A stretch of 9,284 nucleotides of DNA from Chthoniobacter flavus. GTDB taxonomy: Bacteria > Verrucomicrobiota > Verrucomicrobiia > Chthoniobacterales > DYNR01. This document shows, in pieces, positions 1-7,700 of this stretch. How positions within the stretch are numbered: the first letter of the stretch is position 1; the number at the start of each line of letters is the position of its first letter. Location of the stretch: positions 1-9,284 of the forward strand of contig DYNR01000073.1 in the NCBI GenBank assembly GCA_020720945.1. The letters run 5' to 3'. The translations under genes and the position numbers were made by a program. The notes below the pieces were generated by a model that saw nothing but the letters and a program-made list of their open reading frames with translations, was not told where the DNA came from and made no database searches.

Positions 1-33
1 ATCTTCTTTGCATTTATCTCACGGATTCAGGTT
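1..33. other. Left-edge sequence downstream of the glycosyltransferase gene
   Basis: These 33 bases follow the TGA stop of the minus-strand glycosyltransferase gene. There is no GC-rich hairpin followed by a T run in that direction, so no intrinsic terminator is visible. A minus-strand ATG at 13-11 could open another gene that continues out of the window. Only about four codons would be inside, which is too little to call. Confidence 0.4.
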
Positions 34-1026
34 TCAGGCTTTCTCGCTATTTTCTCGTTGCCGGATTGCTTTTTCGGATTCGAGGATTTGGGATCGGGTT
101 TTTCCTCCGCGCAGAAGGAAACCCGTGAAGCTTTTGGCAAACTCGAACCCGAAATGCAGGGGGAACAACCGGTCGATTTTCCATCCTCGCTGGAAGGAGG
201 AAAAAAAACGGATCGGATCTTTCGCTTCCAACGCACACATCGAAGCCCGGAGAGATTCCCTCCGATGCCACTCCCGAAGAATCGTTTTTTCTCGTCCGTC
301 CGCCCGCTGCCACGAAGATTCTGCAATCGCTAAGTTTTCTGCCGTGAGGCGCGCGCTCAACGAGTTGCCTGCATTCATGGTGCGGGAATCGTCGTGCCAA
401 CGATACCGGTAAACCACTGGTGCAACGGTGCTGCAAACGGGTGACATCCCGGCAAGGCGCAACAAAAAATCACGGTCGGAAGCCAAGGAATAAGAGAGGT
501 CGAAGCCCCCGCTTTTTTCCCACAAGTCTCGCCGGAAGGCCCGCGCGTTGAGCATCGGTTCCCCTAATGCGATTTGCCCGAACGACAGAGCCTTTTCTTC
601 TTCCGAATTTTTTTCCCAGCGGGTCTGCCAAATTCCCGCTTCGCGGCAGATCGCCCTGGCTCCTCCCGTAAGGATCGAACTTGCCGGATTTGCTTCCATC
701 GCCTTTGCAAAAACTTGCAGCGCAAGCGGTTCTAGCCAGTCGTCCGCTTGCAAAAAAACGATCCATTTTCCTTTTGACCGCGCTACGGCCCGGTTCATCG
801 CGTCGTAAAGCCCCGAGTCTTTTTCTTGCACGAAGGAAATGGCGGGAAACTTGGCGGCTTCCTCGCTCGTTTTGTCTGTCGAGCCTCCGTCTTGGACCAG
901 ATGCTCGAAGGAAGAAAAATTTTGTTCTACGACGCTCTTGGCAGCTTCGGCGAAAGTTGCGGCGGCATTGAGCGTGGGGGTGATGACCGAAAACAGCGGC
1001 GGTTCCTTGTTTTCTGGAGAGGTCAT
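34..1026 (-). CDS. Family 2 glycosyltransferase (GT-A fold, WcaA-like)
   Basis: This 330-residue protein probably transfers a sugar from a nucleotide-sugar donor during polysaccharide or surface glycan assembly. Acceptor and donor cannot be read from the sequence. The GT2 core lies in the first 110 residues: SVITPTLN at about 13-20, the nucleotide-binding DGGSTDKT at 46-53, EKDSGLYDAMNRA at 68-80, and QADD at 93-96 in the place of the metal-binding DxD. A later ASDRDFLLRL stretch (182-191) matches the region that usually holds the catalytic acidic residue. There is no signal peptide and no convincing membrane span, so it should act at the cytoplasmic face. The frame is open to an ATG at 1131, but that start would overlap pheA by 58 nt and add a basic, proline-rich leader. 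The ATG at 1026, just before the conserved core, is preferred and leaves a 47-nt gap after pheA. No strong ribosome binding site is seen at either start. The family call is firm; the specific role is unknown. Confidence 0.9.
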   Translation of the reverse strand: MTSPENKEPPLFSVITPTLNAAATFAEAAKSVVEQNFSSFEHLVQDGGSTDKTSEEAAKFPAISFVQEKDSGLYDAMNRAVARSKGKWIVFLQADDWLEPLALQVFAKAMEANPASSILTGGARAICREAGIWQTRWEKNSEEEKALSFGQIALGEPMLNARAFRRDLWEKSGGFDLSYSLASDRDFLLRLAGMSPVCSTVAPVVYRYRWHDDSRTMNAGNSLSARLTAENLAIAESSWQRADGREKTILREWHRRESLRASMCALEAKDPIRFFSSFQRGWKIDRLFPLHFGFEFAKSFTGFLLRGGKTRSQILESEKAIRQRENSEKA

Positions 1027-1073
1027 CGGAAGGGGCGAGGCATGGTTTTTTCTTGCTGGAAGCGGCGGGGGTT

Positions 1074-1931
1074 TTAGGAGTCGAAACGATCTCCGACGGG
1101 AAAAGAGCCGAGGGAAGCTAGGGTTTCGCATTCCGTTGTTGCGCCGGCCAGTGCGGTATCGACTGGCGAAGAGGGTGCCGCGTTTTGGGCGGTGGCGGCA
1201 CCGTCCACTTCGACGAAGAAAACATAAGTTTCGGGGTGTCCGGGCACGGGGCGAGAAACAATCATTCGCAGATTCACTCCTGCGCGGCTGAAGTGTCCGA
1301 GGAAAGAGTGGAGGCTACCGCAGCGGTTTTTGAGGCGGAAAACGAGGGCGGTTTTGTGGGGAGCGTTTTCGCGGGCAGGGGCGAGCGAGTGGCCGATGAC
1401 ATAGAAACGGGTGACATTCAGGACTTCGGGGCGGATGGGAAAGCGCAAGACATCGAGCCCGTAGATGGAGGCGGCACCGGGAGATGCGAGGGCGACTGCA
1501 ACTTGCGAGCGGGCGGCGAGGGATGCAGCTACGGCGGTGCTTGCGACGGGGTGGAACTCGGCACCGGGATATTGCGTTTCCAGCCATTCTCTGTGGTGCT
1601 GGAGCGGCGCGAAATGCGAGTAAATTTCCCGGACTTCTCCCCCTTGTCGCCCGAGGAGGGCGAGGCGCACATCCAAGACCAAATCCTCGCGGACATGGAT
1701 CTTGCCCGCGTTGCGGATGAGAAGGTCCATCGTGTCGTAAATGGTTCCCCCGCTGGAGTTTTCGATGGGGACAACGGCTTGGGCGTTTTCGTTTTCCTGC
1801 AAGACGCGAAAGACTCCCGAGAGGTCGGGGCAGGGGAGCAGAGAGGCGTTTTCCCCGAAGCGTTTTCTGGCGAGCAAGTGGGAAAAAGTCCCTTCGGGTC
1901 CAAGGTAAGCGATGGGTGCGTTTTCGGGCAT
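1074..1931 (-). CDS. pheA: Prephenate dehydratase, monofunctional, with C-terminal ACT domain
   Basis: The enzyme converts prephenate to phenylpyruvate, the committed step to phenylalanine, in the cytoplasm. In the 285-residue product the dehydratase domain shows GPEGTFS (11-17), VVPIENSSGGTI (53-64), STAVAA (131-136) and the catalytic NVTRFYVI segment (172-179, with Thr-Arg-Phe). An ACT regulatory domain follows from about residue 191, with KTALVF, a CGSL stretch, VSRP and YVFFVEVDG. There is no N-terminal chorismate mutase domain, so chorismate mutase must come from elsewhere. Two phenylalanine-binding motifs differ from the usual form: GALV is replaced by GSLH and ESRP by VSRP. The C-terminal tail after the ACT core is Ala/Thr/Ser-rich and looks poorly conserved. 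The chosen ATG lies 11 nt past the uxaC stop. An in-frame GTG at 1946-1944 would overlap that stop as GTGA and is a real alternative. The open frame reaches an ATG at 1997, but this would overlap uxaC by 55 nt. Neither favoured start has a clear Shine-Dalgarno. Confidence 0.95.
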   Translation of the reverse strand: MPENAPIAYLGPEGTFSHLLARKRFGENASLLPCPDLSGVFRVLQENENAQAVVPIENSSGGTIYDTMDLLIRNAGKIHVREDLVLDVRLALLGRQGGEVREIYSHFAPLQHHREWLETQYPGAEFHPVASTAVAASLAARSQVAVALASPGAASIYGLDVLRFPIRPEVLNVTRFYVIGHSLAPARENAPHKTALVFRLKNRCGSLHSFLGHFSRAGVNLRMIVSRPVPGHPETYVFFVEVDGAATAQNAAPSSPVDTALAGATTECETLASLGSFPVGDRFDS

Positions 1932-1942
1932 CGGCGGAGCGT

Positions 1943-3349
1943 TCACGAGAAGGGGAAATAGTTTTTGGCGTTTTGGTAGCAGACGCCGCGGACGCATTCG
2001 GACAAGAGTGCCTGGTCGTCCGGTAGCAAGCCCCGTTCCGATTCAGAGCCCAGCAACTCGCAGACGATGCGGCGGAAGTATTCGTGTCGTGGGTAGCTCA
2101 TGAAAGAGCGGCTGTCGGTGAGCATCCCGACGAAGCGGGACAGGAGGCCCAGATTGCTGAGAGCGTTCAGTTGCCATTGCATCCCCTCCATTTGGTCGAG
2201 GAACCACCAGCCGCTGCCGAGCTGGATTTTTCCTGCGACCGAGCCGTCGTTGAAATTGCCGAGCATGGTGGCAAAGGTGTAGTTGTCCGCGGGGTTCAAG
2301 TTGTAGAGGATGGTTTTTGGGAGTTCGTCCGAGCGGTCGAGCGCGTCCAAGAGGCGCGATAGTTTTTCCGCTTGCGGCCAGTCGCCGATGGAATCGAAGC
2401 CCGTGTCGCGCCCGAGAGCCCGAAGGTTTTTGCTGCTGTTGTTGCGGAGTGCGCCGAGGTGGAGCTGCTGCACCCATCCGCGGGCCGCGTCGAGTTTCCC
2501 GAAAAAAACCATCAGTCGGAACCCGATTTTTTCTTCTTCGAGGGCGGAGATTTCTTCTCCCGCGCGGGCTTTTTTGAAAATTGCCGCGGCTTCTTCTTCG
2601 GTGCAATCCTCGGCGGGGCAGAACGATAGGCCGTGGTCCGAAACCCGCGCCCCGTTCTCGTGGAAAAAATCGTGCCTGCTTTTCAGGGCGGCGAGGAACC
2701 CTTCATAGGAATCACATTCTACGCCAGACACTTGCGCGAGGTGGTCGAGATAGGAGTTCCACGCTTCGGACGGGCGCATCTGCATCGCTTTGTCCGGGCG
2801 GAAGGCGGGGAAAACCCGGGTGTTCCCGCCCGCGGCGGCGACCGTCCTGTGGTCTTCCAACGAGTCCGTCGGATCGTCCGTCGTGCAAACCACTTCCACA
2901 TTCATTTTGCGGAAAATTCCTTGGACGGAGAAGTCGCCCGACTGCAAGAGAGTATTGGCTTTTTCCCAGATGGCGGGGGCGGTGTTTTCGTTGAGCAAAT
3001 CCCGGATGCCGAAATACCGCTGGAGCTCCAAATGGGTCCAGTGGTAGAGGGGGTTGCGGAGGGTTTTCGGCACGGTGCGGGCAAAGGCGAGGAATTTTTC
3101 GTAAGGGGGGGCGTCGCCCGTGCAGTATTTTTCGGCGATTCCGTTGGTGCGCATGGCCCGCCATTTGTAGTGGTCGCCCGCCAGCCAAATCTCGGATAAG
3201 TCGGCGAAAGAGCGGTTTGCGGCGATTTCCTGCGGCGGCAAGTGGCAGTGGTAGTCGATGATGGGGAGCGAGGCCGCCACTTCGTGGTATAGCCTGCGGC
3301 TCGTGTCCGTCGTGAGCAAAAAGTTTTCGTCGAGAAAGGCGGCTTTCAT
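1943..3349 (-). CDS. uxaC: Uronate (glucuronate/galacturonate) isomerase
   Basis: UxaC isomerises D-glucuronate to D-fructuronate and D-galacturonate to D-tagaturonate, the first step of hexuronate breakdown in the cytoplasm. The product is 468 residues, close to the 470 of the E. coli enzyme, and appears intact. It belongs to the amidohydrolase superfamily. The N-terminal metal-binding HCHL pair is at His34 and His36, a QLHLGALRN segment carries His297, and GMLTDSRSF carries Asp412. These sit where the family's metal and catalytic ligands are expected. Other family stretches are VCTTDDPTDSLEDH, RPDKAMQM and SYPRHEYFRR near the C-terminus. The ATG is supported by AGGAA six bases upstream. None of the usual partners (uxaB, uxuB, uxaA, uxuA, kdgK, kdgA, a uronate transporter) is in the window, so the rest of the pathway must lie elsewhere. 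It is the first gene of the leftward block and probably transcribed from the divergent region at 3350-3442. Confidence 0.97.
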   Translation of the reverse strand: MKAAFLDENFLLTTDTSRRLYHEVAASLPIIDYHCHLPPQEIAANRSFADLSEIWLAGDHYKWRAMRTNGIAEKYCTGDAPPYEKFLAFARTVPKTLRNPLYHWTHLELQRYFGIRDLLNENTAPAIWEKANTLLQSGDFSVQGIFRKMNVEVVCTTDDPTDSLEDHRTVAAAGGNTRVFPAFRPDKAMQMRPSEAWNSYLDHLAQVSGVECDSYEGFLAALKSRHDFFHENGARVSDHGLSFCPAEDCTEEEAAAIFKKARAGEEISALEEEKIGFRLMVFFGKLDAARGWVQQLHLGALRNNSSKNLRALGRDTGFDSIGDWPQAEKLSRLLDALDRSDELPKTILYNLNPADNYTFATMLGNFNDGSVAGKIQLGSGWWFLDQMEGMQWQLNALSNLGLLSRFVGMLTDSRSFMSYPRHEYFRRIVCELLGSESERGLLPDDQALLSECVRGVCYQNAKNYFPFS

Positions 3350-3355
3350 TGTTTC

Positions 3356-3360
3356 TTCCT
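3356..3360 (-). promoter_or_regulatory. Ribosome binding site of uxaC
   Basis: On the minus strand the sequence AGGAA ends six bases before the ATG at 3349. This is the clearest Shine-Dalgarno sequence in the window and fixes the uxaC start. Confidence 0.6.
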
Positions 3361-3399
3361 ATAGCATCCTCTCCGCCAACGGGAAAACAAAAAAATGGG

Positions 3400-3427
3400 A
3401 GCTTGCCATGTACTCTGCCGACAAGCT
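3400..3427. promoter_or_regulatory. Inverted repeat AGCTTG-N16-CAAGCT, candidate operator
   Basis: The half-sites at 3400-3405 and 3422-3427 are perfect 6-bp inverted copies. Their centres are 22 bp apart, about two helical turns, which is the geometry expected for a dimeric repressor. The pairing extends only to isolated matches inward. The half-sites touch the -35-like and -10-like hexamers of the rightward promoter candidate. Many RND pumps are controlled by TetR- or MarR-type repressors, but no regulator gene is in the window. A 6-bp match of this kind can arise by chance. Confidence 0.3.
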
Positions 3428-3432
3428 ATGAA
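3403..3432 (+). promoter_or_regulatory. Weak sigma-70-like promoter candidate for the efflux block
   Basis: TTGCCA (3403-3408) and TATGAA (3427-3432) are separated by 18 bp, each matching four of six consensus bases. Transcription would start near 3439, only a few bases before the ATG at 3443, making the message almost leaderless. This would exclude the ATGs at 3395 and 3428. The match could be accidental. Confidence 0.22.
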
Positions 3433-3442
3433 TGGGGTTCGT

Positions 3443-4741
3443 ATGTTTCTTGCAAAGCGCATTTTGATTGTTGTGGGGTCGTGCCTCTTGGCGGGGTGGG
3501 TCGGTTGCGACACGAAAAAGCCGCCTGCTGCCCCTGTGCCATCCGTCCCCGTGGCGGAAGTCACCATCGCCGATGTCCCGATTCACCGCGACTGGGTCGG
3601 CTCGCTGGAAGGCGCGCAAAACTCGCAAATCGAAGCAAAAGTTTCGGGCTACCTCCTTTCGCAGGAATACGCCGAAGGCTCGTTCGTCAAAGCCGGAACC
3701 GTCCTTTTCCGCATCGACCCGCGCCCTTATCAGGCGGCGGTTGCGCAAGCGCAAGCGACTCTCGCGCAAGCACAAGCAAAAGCGGAGCTGGCGAAAGTCA
3801 CCTTCGCCCGCCAAGAAGAGCTTTTCAAAACGACGGTTATCAGCGCGCAGCAATACGATTCTTCGCGGTTGGATCGCGACGCTGCCGTGGCGGCGGCGCA
3901 GGCGGCGGAAGCCAGTTTGGAGGATGCGCAGCTCAACCTCAGCTATTGCACCATCATCGCCCCGTTTGACGGCATCGCCGGCAAGGCGCAGGCGCAGGTT
4001 GGCGATTTGGTTGGGCAAGGCAGCGCCACCGTGCTGACGACTGTCTCCCAAGTCCAACCCATCAAAGTGAACTTTTTTCTTAGCGAGCAGGAATATCTCC
4101 GGGCGGGCGAAACCCTTGCGCGGGAAATTTCCACCCCGATTGAACAGCGCAAGCGGATACTGGAAATCTTTTTGGCAAACGGGGTGCTCTACCCCGAGAA
4201 AGGGATTTTCGATTTTCTGAACCGCCAGGTCGATCCCCGCACGGGAACAATCCAAGTCGTCGCGCTTTTTTCAAACCCCGAAATGGTTTTGCGCCCTGGG
4301 CAATTTGCAAAAGTCCGCGTCCATGTCGCCACATTCAAAGATGCGGTCGTCATCCCCCAACGCGCCGTCAATGAGTTGCAGGGCACTTATTATCAAGTCA
4401 TGGTCGTCGGGCCCGACGGCACGGTTGCCACCCGCAGCGTCACGCCGAGCGAGCGCACCGGCAGCGACTGGGTTATTAAAGAGGGATTGTCCAAAGGCGA
4501 CCGCATCGTGGTGGAAGGATGGCAAAAACTCCGCAACGGGATGAAAATCAACCCCAAGCCCTACCAGGCACCCGCCCCGAAATCTTCGCCTTCGCCCACC
4601 CCTTCGCCGCAGGCAGCGCATCCCGTTCCCTCGCCGGGGTACGATGCTCCCGCAAACCCCGTTTTGCAAAAAATGCAGACCGACGCATTGGGTGCGCCAT
4701 CGCCGCAAGGTGCCGCATCTCCTTCTCCCGCAACCCGCTAA
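3443..4741 (+). CDS. RND efflux periplasmic adaptor (membrane-fusion lipoprotein, AcrA/MexA-like)
   Basis: The adaptor links an inner-membrane RND pump to an outer-membrane channel. With the chosen start it has 432 residues. The signal peptide has Lys5-Arg6, a hydrophobic core and a lipobox-like WVGC ending at Cys22. Asp follows this cysteine, which in E. coli retains lipoproteins in the inner membrane. The first lipoyl half (GYLLSQEYAEGSFVKAGTVL) begins near residue 69. An Ala/Gln-rich alpha-hairpin spans about 97-165, and the second lipoyl half (TIIAPFDGIAGKAQ) begins near 170. The barrel contains VDPRTGTIQV and LRPGQFAKVRV, typical of the AcrA group. The last 55 or so residues are Pro/Ser/Ala-rich and probably disordered. 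In-frame ATGs also occur at 3395 and 3428; 3443 is chosen because it gives a normal-length lipoprotein signal, but its ribosome site (GGGG) is weak. The stop is 15 nt before the permease start, so the two are surely co-transcribed. The substrate cannot be inferred. Confidence 0.94.
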   Translation: MFLAKRILIVVGSCLLAGWVGCDTKKPPAAPVPSVPVAEVTIADVPIHRDWVGSLEGAQNSQIEAKVSGYLLSQEYAEGSFVKAGTVLFRIDPRPYQAAVAQAQATLAQAQAKAELAKVTFARQEELFKTTVISAQQYDSSRLDRDAAVAAAQAAEASLEDAQLNLSYCTIIAPFDGIAGKAQAQVGDLVGQGSATVLTTVSQVQPIKVNFFLSEQEYLRAGETLAREISTPIEQRKRILEIFLANGVLYPEKGIFDFLNRQVDPRTGTIQVVALFSNPEMVLRPGQFAKVRVHVATFKDAVVIPQRAVNELQGTYYQVMVVGPDGTVATRSVTPSERTGSDWVIKEGLSKGDRIVVEGWQKLRNGMKINPKPYQAPAPKSSPSPTPSPQAAHPVPSPGYDAPANPVLQKMQTDALGAPSPQGAASPSPATR

Positions 4742-4756
4742 CCAAGCCAACACGCC

Positions 4757-7700
4757 GTGTCCCACTTTTTTATCCGCCGTCCGATTGTCGCGATGGTCAT
4801 CGCGATTTTGACCGTCATCATCGGGTTGGTTTGCCTCTTCGGGCTTCCCATCGCCCAATATCCGAACATCGTCCCCCCGCAAATCCAAGTCGTCACCAAT
4901 TTTGTCGGAGCCGACGCGCTCACGGTCGAGGAGTCCGTCGCCACGCCGATCGAGCAGCAGATGAGCGGGGTCGAGGGCATGGACTACATGTATTCGGTCA
5001 ATGCCGGCAACGGGCAGATGACGCTGAACATCATTTTTGAAGTCGGTTCGGATCCCGCTACCGACCAGATTCTTGCGCAGATGCGGCAGGCGCAAGCGCA
5101 GTCCCAGCTTCCCAGCACCGTGCAGGCTTACGGGCTTACCGTCCAGCAGGGGACGACCAACCCGTTGATGGTGTATTCCATTTACTCGCCCGACGGGACA
5201 TTCGATGCGACTTTTCTTTCGAATTACGCGAACATCAATCTCGTTGATCCCGTCACCCGCATTCCCGGTGTCGCCAGCGTTTCGGTTTTCGGTGCGGGCG
5301 AATACGCGATGCGCGTGTGGGTGAACCCCGACACGCTGGCCCGCTACAACATCACCGCCACGGAAATCATCCAGGCGATCAACAACCAAAACACGGTCAA
5401 CCCCGCGGGGCAAATCGGCGCGGAGCCGACGCCCTCCGGCCAAGAGTTTACTTATACCGCCATCGCGCAAGGTCGTTTTTCCAGTGCCGAAGAGTTTGGG
5501 AAAATCATTCTCCGGGCCAGCGAGGACGGGGCGATTGTGACGCTCGGGGATGTTGCCAGAATCGAGTTGGGCGCGCAAAACTACACGCAGTTCGGGCGAT
5601 TCAACGGGACACCGAGCGCGGTCATGTGCGTCTATCAAACCCCGGGCTCCAACGCTCTGGATTGCGCTAACGGAGTCCGCAAACTCATGGCGAAATGGGA
5701 GCAACGCTTCCCGGCAGGGGTGAAATCTGTCCTTTCTTTAGACACGACGGTAGCGGTCAAAGAAGGGATGCAGGAAATCGTCAAGACGCTTTTCGAGGCC
5801 ATGGCGCTCGTCATGATCGTTGTTTTTATTTTCTTGCAGGGGTGGAGGCCGACGATCATCCCCCTCATTGCCGTGCCCGTTTCCTTGATCGGCACTTTCG
5901 CTATTTTTCCGCTTTTGGGTTTTTCGATCAACACGCTTTCGCTTTTCGGTTTGGTTCTTGCCATCGGGTTGGTGGTGGATGATGCGATTGTGGTGGTCGA
6001 AGCCATCGAGCAGCACATCGAGAAAGGGCTTTCGCCGCGCGATGCCGCATTCAAAGCGATGGATGAAGTTTCCGCGCCCGTCATGGTCATCGCGATTATT
6101 TTGGCGGCGGTTTTCATTCCCACCGCATTCATCCCTGGCATCACCGGGCAGATGTATCAACAGTTTGCGCTCACCATCGCCGTCTCGGTGATCATTTCCG
6201 CATTCAACGCATTGACGCTCAGTCCCGCGTTGGGCGCGCTGGTTCTCCGTCCGAGGAAAGAGGCGCGGGGGCCGCTGGGCGCGTTTTTTGGCGCGTTCAA
6301 CCGCGTTTTTTCAAAAGCCACAAACGGATACATCGATGTTTGTGGCGGGCTGATCCGCAAGATCGTCCTTTCGATGGCATTGTTGCTCGGGCTCGGGTTG
6401 GCGGGGGGAGGGTTGGCGAAGTTCACCCATAGCGGATTTTTGCCCGAAGAAGACCAGGGATACCTCTTCGCTTTCATCCAGTTGCCGCCCGCTTCCTCTT
6501 TGCAAAGGACGGCGGATGTCAGCACCCAAGTCGAAAAAATCATCGGCAAAATTGATGGGGTGGAGTATGTGACATCAATCATTGGGTTCAACCTTTTGAG
6601 CACGGTGACAACGACTTACAACGCTTTTTACTTCATATCCTTGAAGCCGTGGAGCGAGCGTCCGGGCGAGGCGCTTTCGGCTGGAGGGATCATGAAAAAA
6701 ATTACGGCGGAGCTTGCTGCCGAAGTTCCGGGTTGCATCGGCGCATCCTTTCCGCCCCCCGCGATTCCCGGCATCGGGACGGCGGGCGGTATCTCCATGA
6801 TGCTCGAAGACCGGGGAGGAAACACTTTCGACTATTTGGCGCAAAACACCGACAAGTTTATCGCGGCGGCCCGTCAGCGGCCTGAAATCGGGATGATTAC
6901 CACCACGATGCTCGCGGGGGTCCCGCAAATCTATGTTGATGTCATGCGCGATAAAGCCATGATGCAGGGAATCGAGCTTTCCGATCTTTACCGCACGCTC
7001 CAAGTTTTCATGGGGGGGTATTTCGTGAATTACTTCAACCAGTTCGGGCGGCAGTGGCAGGTTTTTGTGGAAGCCGAAGGTTCGTATCGCAACGACGCGT
7101 CGAAGATGTCGCAGTTTTATGTCCGTAACAAAACGGGGGATGCGGTTCCGCTTTCCTCCGTCGTGCTGGCCAAGCCGCATAGTGGGCCGGAGTTCACTTT
7201 GCGTTACAATATGTATCGTTGCGCGCAAATCCAAGCCAACCCGGCGCCGGGTTTCAGCACGGACCAAGCCATGCGGGCACTGGAGGAAATCGTTGCAAAG
7301 GAGCTACCTTCGGACATGGGTTACAACTGGTTCGGGATGACTTACCAAGTCGCCGAGGCAGCCAAGGGAGTGCCTGCGTCCGCCATTTTCGGGTTGTCAC
7401 TTTTGTTCGTCTTTTTGATTTTAGCCGCGCTTTACGAGAGTTGGTCGTTGCCTTTCAGCGTGTTGCTGGCGACGCCCGTAGCGGTTTTTGGCGCGTTTCT
7501 CGGTCTTCAGATGCGGGGGATGGAAAACAACCTTTACGCGCAAATCGGGCTGGTCATGCTCATCGGTTTGGCGGCAAAAAACGCCATCCTCATCGTGGAG
7601 TTTGCCCGCATGGAATACGAGAAAGGCAGGCCGCTGGCGGAAGCTGCGCTGGCGGGAGCCAGGCTCCGTCTCCGTCCGATTTTAATGACCTCGTTCGCTT

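Larger units (their letters stand above)
3350..3442. promoter_or_regulatory. Divergent intergenic region between uxaC and the efflux adaptor gene
   Basis: This is the only place in the window where two genes point away from each other, so promoters for both blocks should lie here or just inside the adaptor reading frame. It contains the uxaC ribosome binding site, an A-rich run (about 3384-3395), an inverted repeat at 3400-3427 and a rightward promoter-like pair at 3403-3432. No convincing -35/-10 pair at a usable distance was found for uxaC. If the adaptor gene starts at the earlier ATG (3395), the spacer shrinks to 45 nt and the repeat falls inside coding sequence. Confidence 0.5.

Noticed and set aside
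1..13. Possible start of another minus-strand gene after the glycosyltransferase
   Set aside because: Only an ATG and about three more codons are inside the window, too little to support a gene.
1185..1961. Plus-strand open frame of 258 codons opposite pheA
   Set aside because: The Gly/Glu/Val-rich product is an antisense shadow of prephenate dehydratase, whose motifs are clear on the minus strand.
3358..3366. Extended -10-like TGCTATAGG on the minus strand, just upstream of uxaC
   Set aside because: It overlaps the uxaC ribosome binding site, so transcription starting from it would begin within or after that site and leave no usable leader.
3743..3790. Short repeated CAAGCGCAAGC-like units in the adaptor gene
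   Set aside because: They encode the Ala/Gln-rich heptads of the alpha-hairpin that this family normally has, so the repetition follows from the protein and is not a separate DNA repeat.
3359..4255. Minus-strand open frame of 298 codons opposite the adaptor gene
   Set aside because: It is antisense to the adaptor's conserved lipoyl and hairpin domains and shows no domain of its own.
4271..5704. Long minus-strand open frame of 477 codons opposite the adaptor/permease junction
   Set aside because: It lies antisense to two genes with unmistakable conserved motifs. Its composition is Arg/Gly/Asp-rich, as expected for an antisense shadow of GC-rich coding sequence, and no family is recognisable.
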